From Globicephala melas (Eukaryota; Chordata; Mammalia; Artiodactyla; Delphinidae), in assembly GCF_963455315.2 (NCBI RefSeq), contig NC_083314.1, positions 27,138,013 to 27,202,012 on the forward strand: a stretch of 64,000 nt of DNA. Reading direction: 5' to 3'. Below the pieces are notes generated by a model that worked only from the letters and a program-made list of their open reading frames with translations, was not told where the DNA came from and did not search any database. This document shows, piece after piece, positions 12,123 through 24,515 of the stretch. Position numbers and translations under genes: made by a program. Every line of letters starts with the position of its first letter. Within the stretch, counting starts at the first letter, position 1.

Positions 12123-13605
12123 GTACAGACAACTGATTTTTTATAAAGGTGGAAAAACAACTCAAAGAATGAAGGACAGCCTTTCAACAAATGGTGCTGG
12201 AGCAATTAGATATCCATATGCTAAAAAAAGAGAAACCTCAATCTAAACCTCACACCTTACACAAAAATTAACTCAAAATGGATCATAATAGTAAATATAA
12301 AATGTAAAACTGTAAAACCCTTAGAAGAAAATATGAGAGGAAATCTTTAGGACCTAGGGCTTGATGAAGAGTTCTTAAATGTGTCATCAAATACATGCTC
12401 CATAACAGAAAAAATTGATAAATTGGACTCCATCAAAATTAAAAACATTTGTTTTGTGAAAGACCCTGTTAAGAGAATGATAAGACAAGTTATAGACTGG
12501 GAGAAAATATTTTCAAATCACACATGTGATAAAAGATGAGTGTCTAGAGTATATAAAGAACTCTCAAAACTCAAAAGTTAAAACAAAATAACAACGACAA
12601 CAAAATCCAACTAGAAAGTAGGCAAAACACATGAGACACTTCAGTGAAGAGGATATATGAATGGCAATAAGCACATGAAAAAATGCTTCACATCATAGCC
12701 CTTAGGGAAATGAAAATTAAGACCACAATGAGCTACCATTAAACACCTATTAGAATGGCTAAAATTTTTAAAAAAGTGACAACATCAAATGCTGGCAAGG
12801 ATACAGAGAAAGTGGATCTTTCATATATTGCTGGTGGGAATGTAAATAGTACAACCACTCTGAAAAATAGTTTGGCATTTCTTAAAAAACTAAACATATA
12901 CTAACTCTATGATTCAGCATTCCTAGGCATTGTCCCCAGAGAAATTGAAACTTATGTCCACACAAAGACCTCTACATGATTGTTCATAGCAGCTTTATTT
13001 GTAATAGGCCAAAACCAGAAACAACCAAAATGTTCTACAATAGGTGAAGAGTTAAATAAACTGTGGTACATCCATACTATGTAATACTACTCAGCAATAA
13101 CAAGGAACAAACTGTTGATACATGCAACAATTTGGATAGATCTCAAGAACATCAGATTAAGTGAAAAAAGCTAATTTCAAAAGGTCACATACTGCATATT
13201 TCCATTTATATAACATTCTCAAAATGAAAAAATTATAAAGATGTAGAACAGGTTAATGGCTGACAGTGATTATGGATAGTGGGGATGGGGAGTGTGTGAC
13301 TATAAACAGCACAAAGGAGATCTTGGTGGTGATGGAATAGGTCTGTGTCTTGATTGTGATGGTGGCTATATGAATCTATACATGAGATAAAATGACATAG
13401 AAATATACATGCATATTATGACAGTGTCAGTTTCCTGGTTTTTATATTGTATTGTAGCTATATAAGAGGTAACCAATGGGGAAAATTGGGTAAAGGATAT
13501 AGAAGAACTTCCTATATTGTTACTATACTGTATATGTATAAACTCCCTGTTTGCAATTTGCTGTGACTCTACAATTATTTCAAAGTAAAGTTTTAAAAAC
13601 TGAAT

Positions 13606-14050
13606 GTAGATGTATGTTTGTGTGTGTATGTGTATTTGTGTGTGTCTACTTCCTGGTAAAATAGCTGTAACTGTCAGGTACTCTGTTTAGTTTGTTTCTT
13701 TTTTAGTAAATTTTAAAGCCATTAACTTAGGACAATAATATTTCCATATCTCTGTCATATTACCCAATCTATGTATTGGTGAGATGATCTTGAGTAAACT
13801 CTCTGAACCTCTGTTTTTGCAGTTGTAAAAATTAGGATAATTATACTTACTTCACATGCCTACAGGATTTTTCTAAGGGTCAAACAAGGTTACGTATGCA
13901 AAAACCCTGAACCCTCTATCTGACAAATGATAGACTCTCAGGAAGCAATTTCTTTCCTTCCTTCTTGCTTTCCTTTCACTTTGTATTCCACTACTTGATA
14001 AGTATTTCCAGTTGAGTTTCAAGTACTATTCTCACTCCAGTGGATGGATA
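13606..14050 (+). repeat. MIR fragment and unassigned flank
   Basis: About 13785-13900 carries worn MIR landmarks (TTGAGTAAACTCTCTGAACC, CTGTTTTTGCAGTTG, TTATACTTACTTCAC). The rest is unassigned, apart from a short TGTG/TGTAT run near 13616-13644. Confidence 0.5.
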
Positions 14051-16218
14051 TATTTAATGTAAAAATCCTATGGATAAAAAAATTAAAGCTCTTTGTAGAA
14101 ATGTTGATTCAAAGTCCAGGACAGGAAATGTCTGGAATATCTTTTTGCTCCATAAAGTAAGAAAACCATCAAGGACTAATAGGATAATGTCAAAAAACCC
14201 CAGAAGCCTAATTGAATGCATTTCCGCTGGCCTAAGATGGCACAAGTTGAGAAGCAAAAAGAATGAGTAAGAAGGTAGCAGCAGAGGCAGCATAGTTTTA
14301 ATCTCCCTAAATTCCTCTAAAAACATAAAAAGCAGCTATGATAGCAAAACAAAAGACCCATGGATGATATCTACAATAAATCTAAATGACCAGGTATTCC
14401 TATAATCCCCCAAGTACTCAACACCCTCAGCTACAAGACTTGAGCAATATCAGCATTTGTGCTGGAGAAAAAGAGCACTGACAGATGAGCTTCTAATGGC
14501 TCTGAGATGGAGAACCCCCAAAACACCATGTGGTACTAACTACAAAGCATGGGCCAATCTAAGAACAACAGCTGAAACTAGGAGGATAAAATTCATTGGT
14601 AAATTCAAGGGGATTGTGTTGTAATAAAGTCTAATGGAGCAGTCTGGGTCCTATAAACAAATCTCCCCTACAAGACAAAGCCCCACACTGAGGACAAGGT
14701 GATGAAAGGAGAATCCAAACTGAGCAGGATACAAACTAGAAGGGCAAATAAAGATAAGAACCAGTTAAAAGCTGGGAGGGGGAGCAAGGAGACAGGAGAC
14801 AACAGAAATTACTTTTAATCACTTTGAAAATAAAAACATACAGAAGATAGAGCTCTAGAGCTATAAAGCAAGAAAAAAATCTTCTGCCCCTCTCCTGAAA
14901 GTACAGGAAAGCTCATTTCATTTAAAAATGAGCATCAGAAAAAGATTATAGCTGAATCTCATACAAAGTTATTATAAGAAAAATCAGAATGAGTAGAATA
15001 ATATCCTTGTAGACAAAAAAAGTCATGCCATAAAAAGTCTATAAAAATGAAAACTATAATTTTATACTTAAAATATCTAAAAAAAAGATAGAAATTATGT
15101 GAAAATATATCAAAATTAGAAAAATTCAGAAATCAAGTAATTGTTGAAAACAAATATTTAAAAAGACAGGTGACAGAACTCAAGAAAGAATTAGAAAAAA
15201 AAATTTTTTTAAAACAAAAGCAAAATCAGAGTAACACACAATGGATAATGTTTTAAAAGAAATAGAAGATGAAAAATAGAAAGTTTTGAAAAATAAAAAA
15301 GAAATTAAGAAAATAATAATAAAGATTTGAAAGAAATAGATATAGAAGATAGACCAAAAAAGCCAACAAACATATGACAGGAATTCAAAGGAGAAAACCA
15401 AAGCAATGGAACAGAACAAATGTTAAAAATTATAACATTATAATATAATATTATAAATTACAACATCTTGCAATGAAGAATAATAAGGCAGATTGTCATC
15501 TGACTTTTCTACAGCAATACTTCATACCAGAAGATGGTAGAGTTACATATTTAAGACACTGAGAAGAAAATGGAAATCATGGATTTACTATCCAGGCCAA
15601 ATTAACTTCAAGAATGAAGGTCACAGGGCTTCCCTGGTGGCGCAGTGGTTGAGTCCGCCTGCCGATGCAGGGGACACGGGTTCGTGCCCTGGTCCGGGAA
15701 GATCCCACATGCAGCGGAGCGGCTGGGCCCGTGAGCCGTGGCCGCTGAGCCTGCACGTTTGGAGCCTGTGCTCTGCAATGGGAGAGGTCACAACAGTGAG
15801 AGACACGCGTACCACAAAAAAAAAAAAAAAAAGAATGAAGGTCACAGATAAACTGCTATAAACATGCAAGAACTCACATAATTCTGTTCCCATAATGACT
15901 TCCAGAAAAATCTACCAGAGCTTCAAAGAATCAAAAAGATTAGCAAGACATCAAAGTAAGGACTACTGTTGAGCATTATATAAATAAATATTCACGTGTA
16001 GAACTAAGATTAAATGATAGGACCCACAATCATGATATCTGACAATGTGGAATTCAGAACAAAAAGCATAAAAAGATATAAAAAACATTTTATAATGTTA
16101 AAGGCTCTAATCACAATGAAGATATAATAGTTACTAATATTTATGTACCAAATATAACAGCAACGATTTTCACAGAGCATAAACCATAGGTGATAAAAGG
16201 AGAATTAAGACAGAAATA
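14050..16218 (+). mobile_element. Old L1 remnant (5' part through start of ORF2)
   Basis: Very A-rich + strand with L1 landmarks: ORF1-like region near 14880-15420, CAGAAGATGG and TTCAAGAATGAAGGTC near 15530-15625, and the ORF2-start motifs near 16080-16215 (GGCTCTAATCACAATG). Hosts a CHR-1 (15627) and a younger L1 3' end (16219), and picks up again at 16807. Its 5' limit is a guess. Confidence 0.55.
15627..15830 (+). mobile_element. CHR-1 SINE
   Basis: Full copy with a small deletion in the head (GTTGAGTCCGCC lacks the usual GAGA step). A 17-bp exact TSD AAGAATGAAGGTCACAG (15610-15626 and 15831-15847) marks a clean insertion. Confidence 0.96.
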
Positions 16219-16806
16219 CACCCACCCCAATGTTCATAGCAGTACTATTTATAATAACCAAGAAATGGAAGCAACCTAAGTGTCCATCAGCAGATGAATG
16301 GATAAAGATGTGATATATATATATATATATAATGGAATATTAACCATAAAAAAGAATGAAATAATGCCATTTGCAGCAACATGGATGGACCTAGAGATTA
16401 TCATACTAAGTGAAGTAAGTCAGACAGAGACAAATATCATGTGATATCACTCATATGTGGAATCTAATTTTAAAAAAATACAAATGAACTTATTTACAAA
16501 ACAGAAGCACACTTATAGATATTGAAAAAAATCTTATGGTTACCAAAGGGGAAATGTGGGGGGGAGGGATATATCAAGAGCTTGGGATGAACACATGCAC
16601 ACTACTATGTATAAAATAGATAACCAACAAGGACCTACTGTATAGCACAGGGAACTGTACCCAATATTCTGTGATAACCTGTAAGAGAAAGAATCTAAAA
16701 AAGAGTGAATATATGTATAACTGAATCACTTTGCTGTACACCTGAAACTAACACAACATTGTAAATCAACTATACTCCAATAAAATTAAAATATTTAAAA
16801 AATAAA
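16219..16806 (+). mobile_element. Younger 5'-truncated L1 (3' end)
   Basis: Contains the last part of ORF2 (GTCCATCAGCAGATGAATGG, GCAACATGGATGGACCTAG) and the 3'UTR (CCTACTGTATAGCACAGGG, AACACAACATTGTAAATC), ending in an A-rich tail. It is inserted in the older L1, with similar flanks AATTAAGACAGAAATA (about 16204) and AATTAAAGCAGAAATT (about 16805). An (AT)n run occupies 16313-16331. Confidence 0.85.
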
Positions 16807-16904
16807 TTAAAGCAGAAATTATTGTCAGAAAACAGAAAAACAGTAGAACTAATAAATAAATCCAAAAGGTGGTTTTATAATCAAATTTTAAAAATAGACA
16901 AACT

Positions 16905-17200
16905 ACTATGTATTAGTTATTGATGGCTGTGTAACAAATTATCCCCAAAATTTAGCATCTTAAGACAAACAAACAATATTCATTATCTCATAGATTCTAT
17001 GAATCAGGCATGGCTTAGCTCAGTGCCTTTAGATCCGAGGCTCTCACAAGGCTACAGTAAAGGTGTCAGCCTGAGCTATAGTCATCTCAAGGCTCAACTG
17101 GGGGAAGATGTGTTCCCAAACTTCTTGCTTCTCCTTGATATCCTTTCTTTCAACTCTTGTGTTTTAGCTGACTCTGCTTGACTAATTCAGATATTTAATT
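16905..17200. repeat. Second copy of the repeat family seen at 7575-8030
   Basis: Shares TTAGTTATTGATGGCTGTG, ACAAATTATCCCCAAAATTT, ATTATCTCATAGATTCT, GGCATGGCTTAG and CACAAGGCTACAGTAAAGG, GTGTCAGCC with the other copy. Shorter, and continues into TCATCTCAAGGCTCAACTGG. Confidence 0.55.
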
Positions 17201-17384
17201 TTCCACCAATTCCTTGAATGAATGAATTCTCTCTCACCCACCAATTTTCTCTCTTCATTACGCTTGTTGAGTTATATCCCTTTTATTTATTTACTGTCAT
17301 TTTAGTGGAATTTCGAGAGGAAGAGGAGAAAAAACTACATTTAACCAGATGTAAATACTCAAAGCATGCCTTACATTTCTAATA

Positions 17385-18625
17385 ACTTGTTAATCTCCTG
17401 ATCATAAACTCCATGAACAAAAGGACTGTGTTTGTAACTCCAGGGCTTGCATATTGCCTGCCACATAGCAGGCACAAAATACATGTGTGTTAAATTAAAT
17501 AAATAAATGAGAAGCTGCAGAAGCAGCACAGGATCAAAATCGGTATGAAAGAGGAATTAACAGGTATCAAGAGTCTAAAAATGACTGTCACCCTGGCTTT
17601 GCATTGGAAACACCAGTAGGGCATGAAAAAGTCAGTCTCTATCTCAGAATTAACAAATGAGCATTCTTGGGAGATCCCATAGTATCCTAACGATGTTTCC
17701 TGACTCCAGGTCTTGAAGCTCTTCACTCCATCTTCCTCACTGTTCTAGAGCTCTCTCTCTTGCTATGAAACAAAAATCTACTTGTCCTTTCCCTGTTAAA
17801 GTCCTGACTGTGATAACCTTCAGTATAAAGTCCAAATTTCTTAGCATGAAATGCTGTCTCAGTGATATTGTCCCTGACTACTGCTCAACCATATCTTTTG
17901 CACTATAATTCCTCTCCCCCTTGCAGAGTGCTACAGCCATTCAGAACTGCTTGTAGTACCCCAATGATGCCAGCCCACTTTCTTCATATTCTTTTTTTAG
18001 TCTGGTGAATTATTAGTCATATTTATTTTTAATTAATTTATTTTTGGCTGCGTTGGGTCTTCGTTGCTGCGGGCGGGCTTTCTCTAGTTGTGGTGAGCGG
18101 GTGCTAGTCTTTGTGGCAGTGTGCAGGCTTCTCACTGCAGTAGCTTCTCTTGTTGCAGAGCACGGGCTCTAGGTGTGCAGGCTTCAGTAGTCGTGGCTCA
18201 CAGGCTCTAGACTGCAGGCTCAGTAGTTGTGGCGCACGGGCTTAGTTGCTCCGCAGCACGTGGGATCTTCCCAGACCAGGGCTTAAACCCGTGTCCCCTG
18301 CATTGGCAGGCAGATTCTTAACCACTGCACCACCAGGGAAGTACTTAGTCATATGTTTAAACAGAGCCCAAGAACTTCCCTATGAAGCCTTTCCTTATTT
18401 TCCCCTGAAGTAAAACATAAAATTTCTCCTATGGTTTGACAATTCCATCCAGTGTACTTGTATTATGTCAGCTAAAAATCTTGTGTACATGCTTATTCTC
18501 CATTTCTAGAATACAGGACTTGAGGGTAGGATGCATTACTTATTTGTCTTTGTGTCTGTCTCCAGTGCCCCATAGAGTGTCTATTATGAAGTAAGAAGTT
18601 CATAAGTGTTTGTCGACTACATTGG
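17385..18625 (+). repeat. L2 LINE remnants, split by a CHR-2-type SINE
   Basis: Two worn L2 3' pieces. The first ends near 17510 (CATAGCAGGCACAAAATAC, AAATAAATAAATGA). The second runs about 17750-18012 and 18355-18625 (GTCCAAATTTCTTAGCATG, CTTCCCTATGAAGCCTTTCC, GACTTGAGGGTAGGATGC) on either side of the SINE at 18023. The intervening 17520-17740 is unassigned. Confidence 0.5.
18023..18344 (-). mobile_element. CHR-2-type SINE
   Basis: Antisense copy from TTTGGCTGCGTTGGGTCTTC through CTCAGTAGTTGTGGC to CACCACCAGGGAAGTAC. TSD TTAGTCATAT at 18013-18022 and 18345-18354. Confidence 0.93.
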
Positions 18626-19239
18626 GTGTAACAGTATTTTTACAGGACAGTTTTCCATGCCATTTTTCCTCTTCTTTCCTGAACTAGTTATGATGGATCT
18701 TATGAGTATATACCAAATCTACTTAATATTAATACTGTAAAAGCAGTTTCTAAACCCTAAAGGAGAAATCAGGCAGTAGAGAGATTCCACCTATAATGCC
18801 TGCAAGTTAAATTGCTAAATTTAGCAATTTAGTAGAGAAAGAGGACAAACACACTGGTGATTTAATACCACCATTATTATTCTTGTTCCTAAACCAACAT
18901 TGGTGTAAGACTCTGCAGCAGGGGTTCCAACTCAATTACCTACAGGAGATAACACGTAACATACATAAGTGAAAGAGTGTATCAAAATGGAGGAACTGTG
19001 CCTCTTCTGACACGGACAGCCATCAACTCCAAGGAGTGAATGCCATTTGAAAACAATGAAATATAACCAATAAAATAATAGTAGAGAAAAAAGAAAATAC
19101 TAAGAGTTTCATAAGTAATAAAAAAAAAGACAGAATTAACAGAGGAACAAAAAATAAATGAGACTAACAGTAAGCAAACAGCAAGATGGTAATCTTAAAC
19201 CCAACCATATGTATAATCATACAAAAGTAAAGTCAAAAC

Positions 19240-20572
19240 CAGCAATTACCAAACTTTCAGTCTTAAGAAACTTTGCCCTAATAAAAAATTATTGAGGACT
19301 CCAAAGAGCTTTTATTCATGTGGGAGATATATATATATCAAAAAAGAACATATTATATATAAATAAATATATACAACATGCAAAAAATACCATATTAGTT
19401 ATTTAAAATGAGAAATGTTTAACGTATTTACATATTAATTCATTTAAAATAGCATAACATACTTTTATGATAAATAACTATATTTCCCAAAACAAAAATA
19501 TTTAGCGAGAACATTGTTTTACATTTTTGCAAATTTCTTTTAATGTTGGCTTGACAGAAGACAGTTGGATACTCTTGTTTCTGCATTGTCTTCTGTAATT
19601 GGCTCTTTTGGCTGAAGTAGATGAAGAAAATCCAGCCTCACACAGATATGTAGGTGGAAAAGTTATGTTAATATCTTTTTTGTATAACTGTAGATATTCA
19701 TCTTTGATCCTACACCAAAACTTGAAAAGTGGCAGTTGCTTAAAAGTTAGTTGCAATGTGGACAATGAAACCATATCAATAAACTTTTCATTGTCAAGTA
19801 CATTAAAATGCATTTGTCTATCTAGCACCTTGAATGGTTCTTTACCCCGTTAAGACCATGCATTAATCATCTGGAACATATTGTGCAAATGTCGCACATT
19901 TGCAACATTGAAAAAATTACAGTTGTTCATATCATTACCTACCTCATCTATTGGTAAACTGTCAAGTTCACAGTGACAAGTAAAAGTTTTCCAAAATTCT
20001 AACTTTTACTTGAAAGCATAAATGTTATTATTGGTAAAAAATACCTCAGTAGTTTTCCTTGAGGTAATTGGATCACTGCATTTATTTTTGGGAGAATCAC
20101 TGTCATATCTCCAAGTTTGAATCACCATATTTTGTTAGTTGTTCTTAGTAAAAACAGTACTCCATTTAAAATATTGCTAGTTCAGCTTGCAACTCAAATA
20201 ATCTCACAAGTTCTTTTACTCAGGGCATCATACTTCAATATGTAGCTGAAGTGCTTTATGTGTACATTTAAACAATATGTATTTAATAAAATTGATACAT
20301 TTTACTCCTTGATAAAGGAGGTTCTTTAAGTGAAACTTTTTTTAAGTACATGCTGAATACCAATGACTGTAGTACGTTTGATGTCACTGCCTTCATTCAT
20401 ACTAAGGCAATTTTATCTACCATGGCTTTTGCATACAGTGCAAATGTCCCCATAGTAAGAAAAAAAATAGCATCCTTGTATTATTATGACAATCATTTTG
20501 ATCTCACAAAAACACCCTGAAAAGGCCTTAGGTACTTCCAGGGGTCCAGGGACTACACATTAATGACCTTTG
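19240..20572 (-). mobile_element. hAT-superfamily (Charlie-like) DNA transposon, partial but with both ends
   Basis: A 1.33-kb element whose two ends look like worn hAT inverted repeats (CAGCAATTACCAAACTTTC at left; reverse complement of the right end CAAAGGTCATTAATG). It is flanked by an 8-bp duplication GTCAAAAC (19232-19239) / GTCTAAAC (20573-20580), the hAT size, with one mismatch. It encodes a transposase relic on the - strand, and is inserted into an L1. Confidence 0.75.
19502..19828 (-). pseudogene. hAT transposase C-terminal domain relic
   Basis: A 108-codon open frame carries FWCRIKDEYLQLYKK, then PPTYLCEAGFSSSTSAKR and a SVKPTLKEICKN tail. This is the hAT C-terminal dimerisation pattern (FW..L..EYP.L...A......TTYLCE..FS.L...K...R), as in Charlie transposases and their domesticated relatives (ZBED5, FAM200 type). 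Only the C-terminal part is open; the catalytic core and BED zinc finger are not readable, so it is a fossil. Confidence 0.75.
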
Positions 20573-20985
20573 GTCTAAACTCTCCAATTAAGAATCAGAG
20601 GTTATCAGAATGGGTAAAAAAGCAAGACCAAAATATATGCTGTCTACAAAAAACACACTTTAAATATAAACAGACAAATTTGTTACATAGAAAAATAATA
20701 AAAATATAACACTCAAACACTGATCCTAAGGCAGCTGGAGTGGGTACATTAATATCAAAGTAGACATCATGAAAAAGCATATTACCATAAATAAAAAGGG
20801 GCATTTTATAATGGTAAAGGATCAATTTGTTAAGAAGACATTATAATCCTGAATGTATGCACACAGATACTAAAAATATACAGAAAAAAAGTGACAGAAC
20901 TAAAAGGAGGAATGGACAGGTCCACAATTATATTTAGAAATTTCAACATCCTCTCACCAATTGATAAAACAGGTAGAGATTTCTA

Positions 20986-23336
20986 GTTTCCAGTTCTGCA
21001 TGTAAGGAGCTTGGAAGTTGTCACTCCATTTTAATAAGAAAAAAACTGAATAGACTGAAAAATCAACAAATTTTCTTGGATCTGTAAGAGAGGTGAGGAC
21101 ACAGAGCAAGACACTGTTCCCAAGATTGGAGAGACAGGCAGGCAAACAATCACAGTTCACTGGAGCAGAGACTAAGGAGTAGAAACTGCCTCAGGGGTAG
21201 GGAAAGCTGAACTTTAATTGCCAGAGGCTTAATGTGGACAAATTTGGGCGTTAAAACTCTAGAATGGGGTTTCCCTGGTGGCGCCGTGGTTGAGAGTCAG
21301 CCTGCCGATGCAGGGGACACGGGTTTGTGCCCCGGTCCAGGAAGATCCCACATGCCGCAGAGCGGCTGGGCCCTTGAGCCATGGCCGCTGAGCCTGCGCG
21401 TCTGGAGCCTGTGCTCCGCAATGGGAGAGGCCACAACAGTGAGAGGCCCACACACCGCAAAAAAAAAAAAAAAAAAAAAAAAAACAACTCTAGAATGACC
21501 AAGTCATATGGTGATCCCAAAATACTGTACTGTGAAATTTACCTCTGGGAGCTTGACCAGGTTCCCACAGTAAATATCAAGGAAAATCCTCTTGGGCTTC
21601 TAGCAGAGGAAGGAGAAAAGGAACCATTTTGAAATATATCAGAACAATCTGTTCTTCTTAACAAGGCCTGCCCTCAAGGGAAACTAGTTAACTAGAGCCT
21701 AACCTGCTAGGGTATTATCAGAGCCTTACTGAGCTGAGACCTGAAATATCCAACTCCAGCCATTCTGTCCCACCCAATGTGGGAGAGAAAAGCTGAGAAA
21801 CACTTGTGAACTTCACAGTCCAGAGGCACAGACTCACTAAAAGACTAATATCTATTTGTAGGACTATAGAACACTTCCTCTCTTCATACCTCATCACCAC
21901 ATTACTAAAGGCCTCTTAACAGTAGTTCCTTTTACCCAGTACATCATGTTCCAGACACCAAGAAAAAATTACAAAGCATACTAAAAGGCAAAAAAGTACA
22001 ATGTGAAGAAACAGAGCAAGCATCAAAACCAGACATGACAGGGCTTTTTAAATTATTCAATTAGAAATTTAAAACAACTATGATTAACATGTAAAGGGCT
22101 CTAATGGATAAAGTAAACAGCATGCAAGAACAGATGTGCAATGAAAGCAGAGAGATGGAAATCCTAAGAAAGAACCAAAAAGAAATGCTGGAGATAAACA
22201 TTGTAATAGAAATAAATAATGCTTTTGATGGGCTTATTAGTAGATTAGACATGACTGAGGAAAGACTCTTTGAACTTGAGAATATATCAACTAAACAAGG
22301 AGACAGAAAATCTGTAAGGATATAAAAGACTTGAACATTAGCAACAACACTGACTTAATTGACATTTATAAAATGCTATATCCAACAACAGCAAAATTTA
22401 CATTCTTTTCAAGAGAATATGGAACACTCAACAAGACAGATCAATATACTGAATCATAAAATAATTGTCAATGCTTTTAAAAGGATTACAGTCATACAGA
22501 GTATGATCTCTACTCACAATGGATTTAAATTACAAATCAATAACAAGATGTCTGAAAAATACCAAAATGTGTAGAAATTAAACAATACATATCTAAAGAA
22601 ACCATGGTCCCCAAAAAAACATAATAGAAATTATAAAATATTTTGATTGAAAATGAAAATATAGCATACCAAAATGTTTTTGATACCTCTAAAGCAGTGC
22701 TTGCAGGGAGATTTAAATGCTTATTTTTGAAAAAGAATGGTCTAAATCAATAACTTAAGCTTCCATCTTAAGAAATTATAAGAACTGGAAGGAAATCATA
22801 AAGATAAGATCAGAAATCAATAAAATAGGAAACATGTAAGCAATAGAGAAAAATTAATAAATCAAATGCTAGTTTTATGAAAAGGTCAATAAAATTAATA
22901 AATCTCTAGCTTTACTAATCAAAAAACAAATAAGACTCAAATTATCAATATCAGGAATATAAGAAAAGCTATCACTATAAACCTATAGATATTAAGAGGA
23001 GAGTAAAAGAATATTATGATTAACTTTATGCCAGTTAATCCAACAATTTACAGAAATAGAAAAATTCATTAAAATTGTATAAGCCAAAACTTACACAAGA
23101 TGAAATACAAAATATGAATACTCCCATATCCATTCAACAAATTGAATTTTTATAAAACCTTCTCACAGAGAAAACTCAGGGCCCAAATAACTTCACTGCT
23201 GAATTCTATCAAACATTTAAAGCAGAAATAATAACAATTCTACAGAAGCTTTTTCAGAAAACAGAGGTAAAGAAAATATTTTCTAATTCATTTTATGAGG
23301 ACAACATAACCCTGATAACCAAAACAAGGAATGGCA
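20986..23336 (+). mobile_element. Old L1 remnant: 5' region, ORF1 piece, ORF2 piece
   Basis: The 5' region carries GCCCTCAAGGGAAACTAG near 21670, followed by ORF1-like sequence at 22104-22325 (open frame with a QEQMCNESREMEILRKNQKE coiled-coil stretch). It jumps directly to ORF2 at about 22310 (AATTGACATTTATAAAATGC), so the inter-ORF and endonuclease start are deleted. The ORF2 text continues to 23336, where a younger L1 interrupts it, and resumes at about 24870. Confidence 0.7.
21267..21485 (+). mobile_element. CHR-1 SINE
   Basis: Full copy with a long A tail. TSD AACTCTAGAATG (21255-21266 and 21486-21497). Confidence 0.95.
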
Positions 23337-23429
23337 TTTCTCACAGAATTAGAACAAATAATTTAAAATTTTGTATGGAGCCATATAAGACCCCGAATAG
23401 CCAAAATAATCTTGAGAAAGAAGAGCTGA

Positions 23430-23636
23430 GGAGCTTCCCTGGTGGTGCAGTGGTTGAGAGTCCGCCTGCCGATGCAGGGGACGTGGGTTCGTGCCCCGGT
23501 CTGGGAGGATCCCACATGCCACAGAGCGGTTGGGCCCGTGAGCCATGGCCGCTGATCTGGCGCGTCCGGAGCCTGTGCTCCACGACGGGAGAGGCCACAG
23601 CAGTGAGAGGCCCACGTACCGCAAAAAAAAACAAAC
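23430..23636 (+). mobile_element. CHR-1 SINE inside nested L1
   Basis: Full copy. 13-bp TSD AAAGAAGAGCTGA (23417-23429 and 23637-23649). The L1 frame joins across it. Confidence 0.95.
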
Positions 23637-23706
23637 AAAGAAGAGCTGAAGGTATCATGCTCTCTGACTTCAGACAATACTACTAAGCTAAAGTAATCAA
23701 AACAGT

Positions 23707-23893
23707 ATGGTACTGGCACAAAACAGATGCATAGATCAATGGCATAGAATAGAGAGGCCAGAAATAAACCCATGCACTTATGGTCAGTTAATCTACAACA
23801 AAGGAGGCAAGAATATACAATGGAGAAAAGACAGTCTCTTCAATAAGTGGTGCTGGGAAAACTGGACAGCTACGTATAAAAGAATGAAATTAG
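23707..23893 (+). pseudogene. L1 ORF2p fragment (post-RT region)
   Basis: Open frame reading CIDQWHRIERPEINP, YNKGGKNIQWRKD and NKWCWENWTATYKRMKL, the usual L1 ORF2p text, cut off by the SINE at 23894; the same protein segment restarts at 24198. Confidence 0.85.
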
Positions 23894-24191
23894 GGCCTCG
23901 TTGGTGGCGAATCTGCCTGCCAATGCAGGGAACGCAGGTTTGAGCCCTGGTCCGGGAAGATCCCACATGTCACAGAGCAACTAAGCCCGTGCGCCACAAC
24001 TACTGAGCCTGTGTGCTACAACTACGGAAGCCTGAGTGCCTAGAGCCTGTGCTCCACAAGAGAAGCCACCGCGATGAGAAGCCCATGCACCACAACAAAG
24101 AGTAGCCCCCACTCGCCACAATTAGAGAAAGCCTGCATGCAGCAATGAAGACCCAACACAGCCAAAAATAAATTAATTATTTTTTTTAAGA
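23894..24191 (+). mobile_element. CHR-2-type SINE inside nested L1
   Basis: The head is rearranged (GGCCTCGTTGGTGGCGAATC lacks the CAGTGGTTAAG step), the body is normal. Exact 16-bp TSD AAAAGAATGAAATTAG (23878-23893 and 24192-24207). Confidence 0.95.
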
Positions 24192-24197
24192 AAAAGA

Positions 24198-24515
24198 ATG
24201 AAATTAGAACCTTCTATAACACCATATACAAAAATAAACTCAAAATGGATTAAAGACCTAAATCTAAGACGAGAAACCATAAAACTCCTAGTGGAAAACA
24301 TAGGCAGAACACTCTTTGACATAAGTCAAAGCAATATTTTTTTAGATCTGTCTCCTAAAGCAAAGGAAATAAAGGCCAAAATAAACAAATGGGACCTAAT
24401 CAAACTTAAAAGCTTTTGCACAGCAAAGGAAGTCGCTGACAAAATAAAAAGACAAACTGCTGAATGGGAGAAAATATTTGCAAATGATATGACCAATAAG
24501 GGGTTAATATGCTAA
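24198..24515 (+). pseudogene. L1 ORF2p fragment (C-terminal third)
   Basis: A 105-codon open frame with KINSKWIKDLNLRRETIKLL, NKWDLIKLKSFCTAKE and ADKIKRQTAEWEKIFAND, diagnostic of ORF2p. It ends at the internal deletion near 24512. Confidence 0.9.

Larger units (their letters stand above)
8690..13605 (+). mobile_element. Old L1 (L1M class), nearly full length but internally deleted
   Basis: Collinear L1 blocks: ORF1-region (GAACAGAGCTTCAAAGATC, TCATCAGAAACCATGGAAG), inter-ORF, ORF2 start (AGACAGAGATTGGCC, CATTTATAGAACTCTCCACC), middle of ORF2 (AGCAGTGCTGAGAGGGAAAT), 3' ORF2 and 3'UTR. It is broken by a Tigger MITE (9759), a CHR-1 (10985) and a CHR-2-type SINE (11507), and most of the reverse-transcriptase region is missing at the last of these. 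Many frameshifts; dead. Confidence 0.85.
19040..20985 (+). mobile_element. Old L1 remnant split by a hAT transposon
   Basis: Left flank (19040-19239) and right flank (20573-20985: CTCCAATTAAGAATCAGAGG, ATATATGCTGTCTACAAAAA, ACAATTATATTTAGAAATTT) are the inter-ORF and ORF2-start regions of one L1. The hAT element at 19240 separates them. The stretch 18626-19039 is unassigned. Confidence 0.65.
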
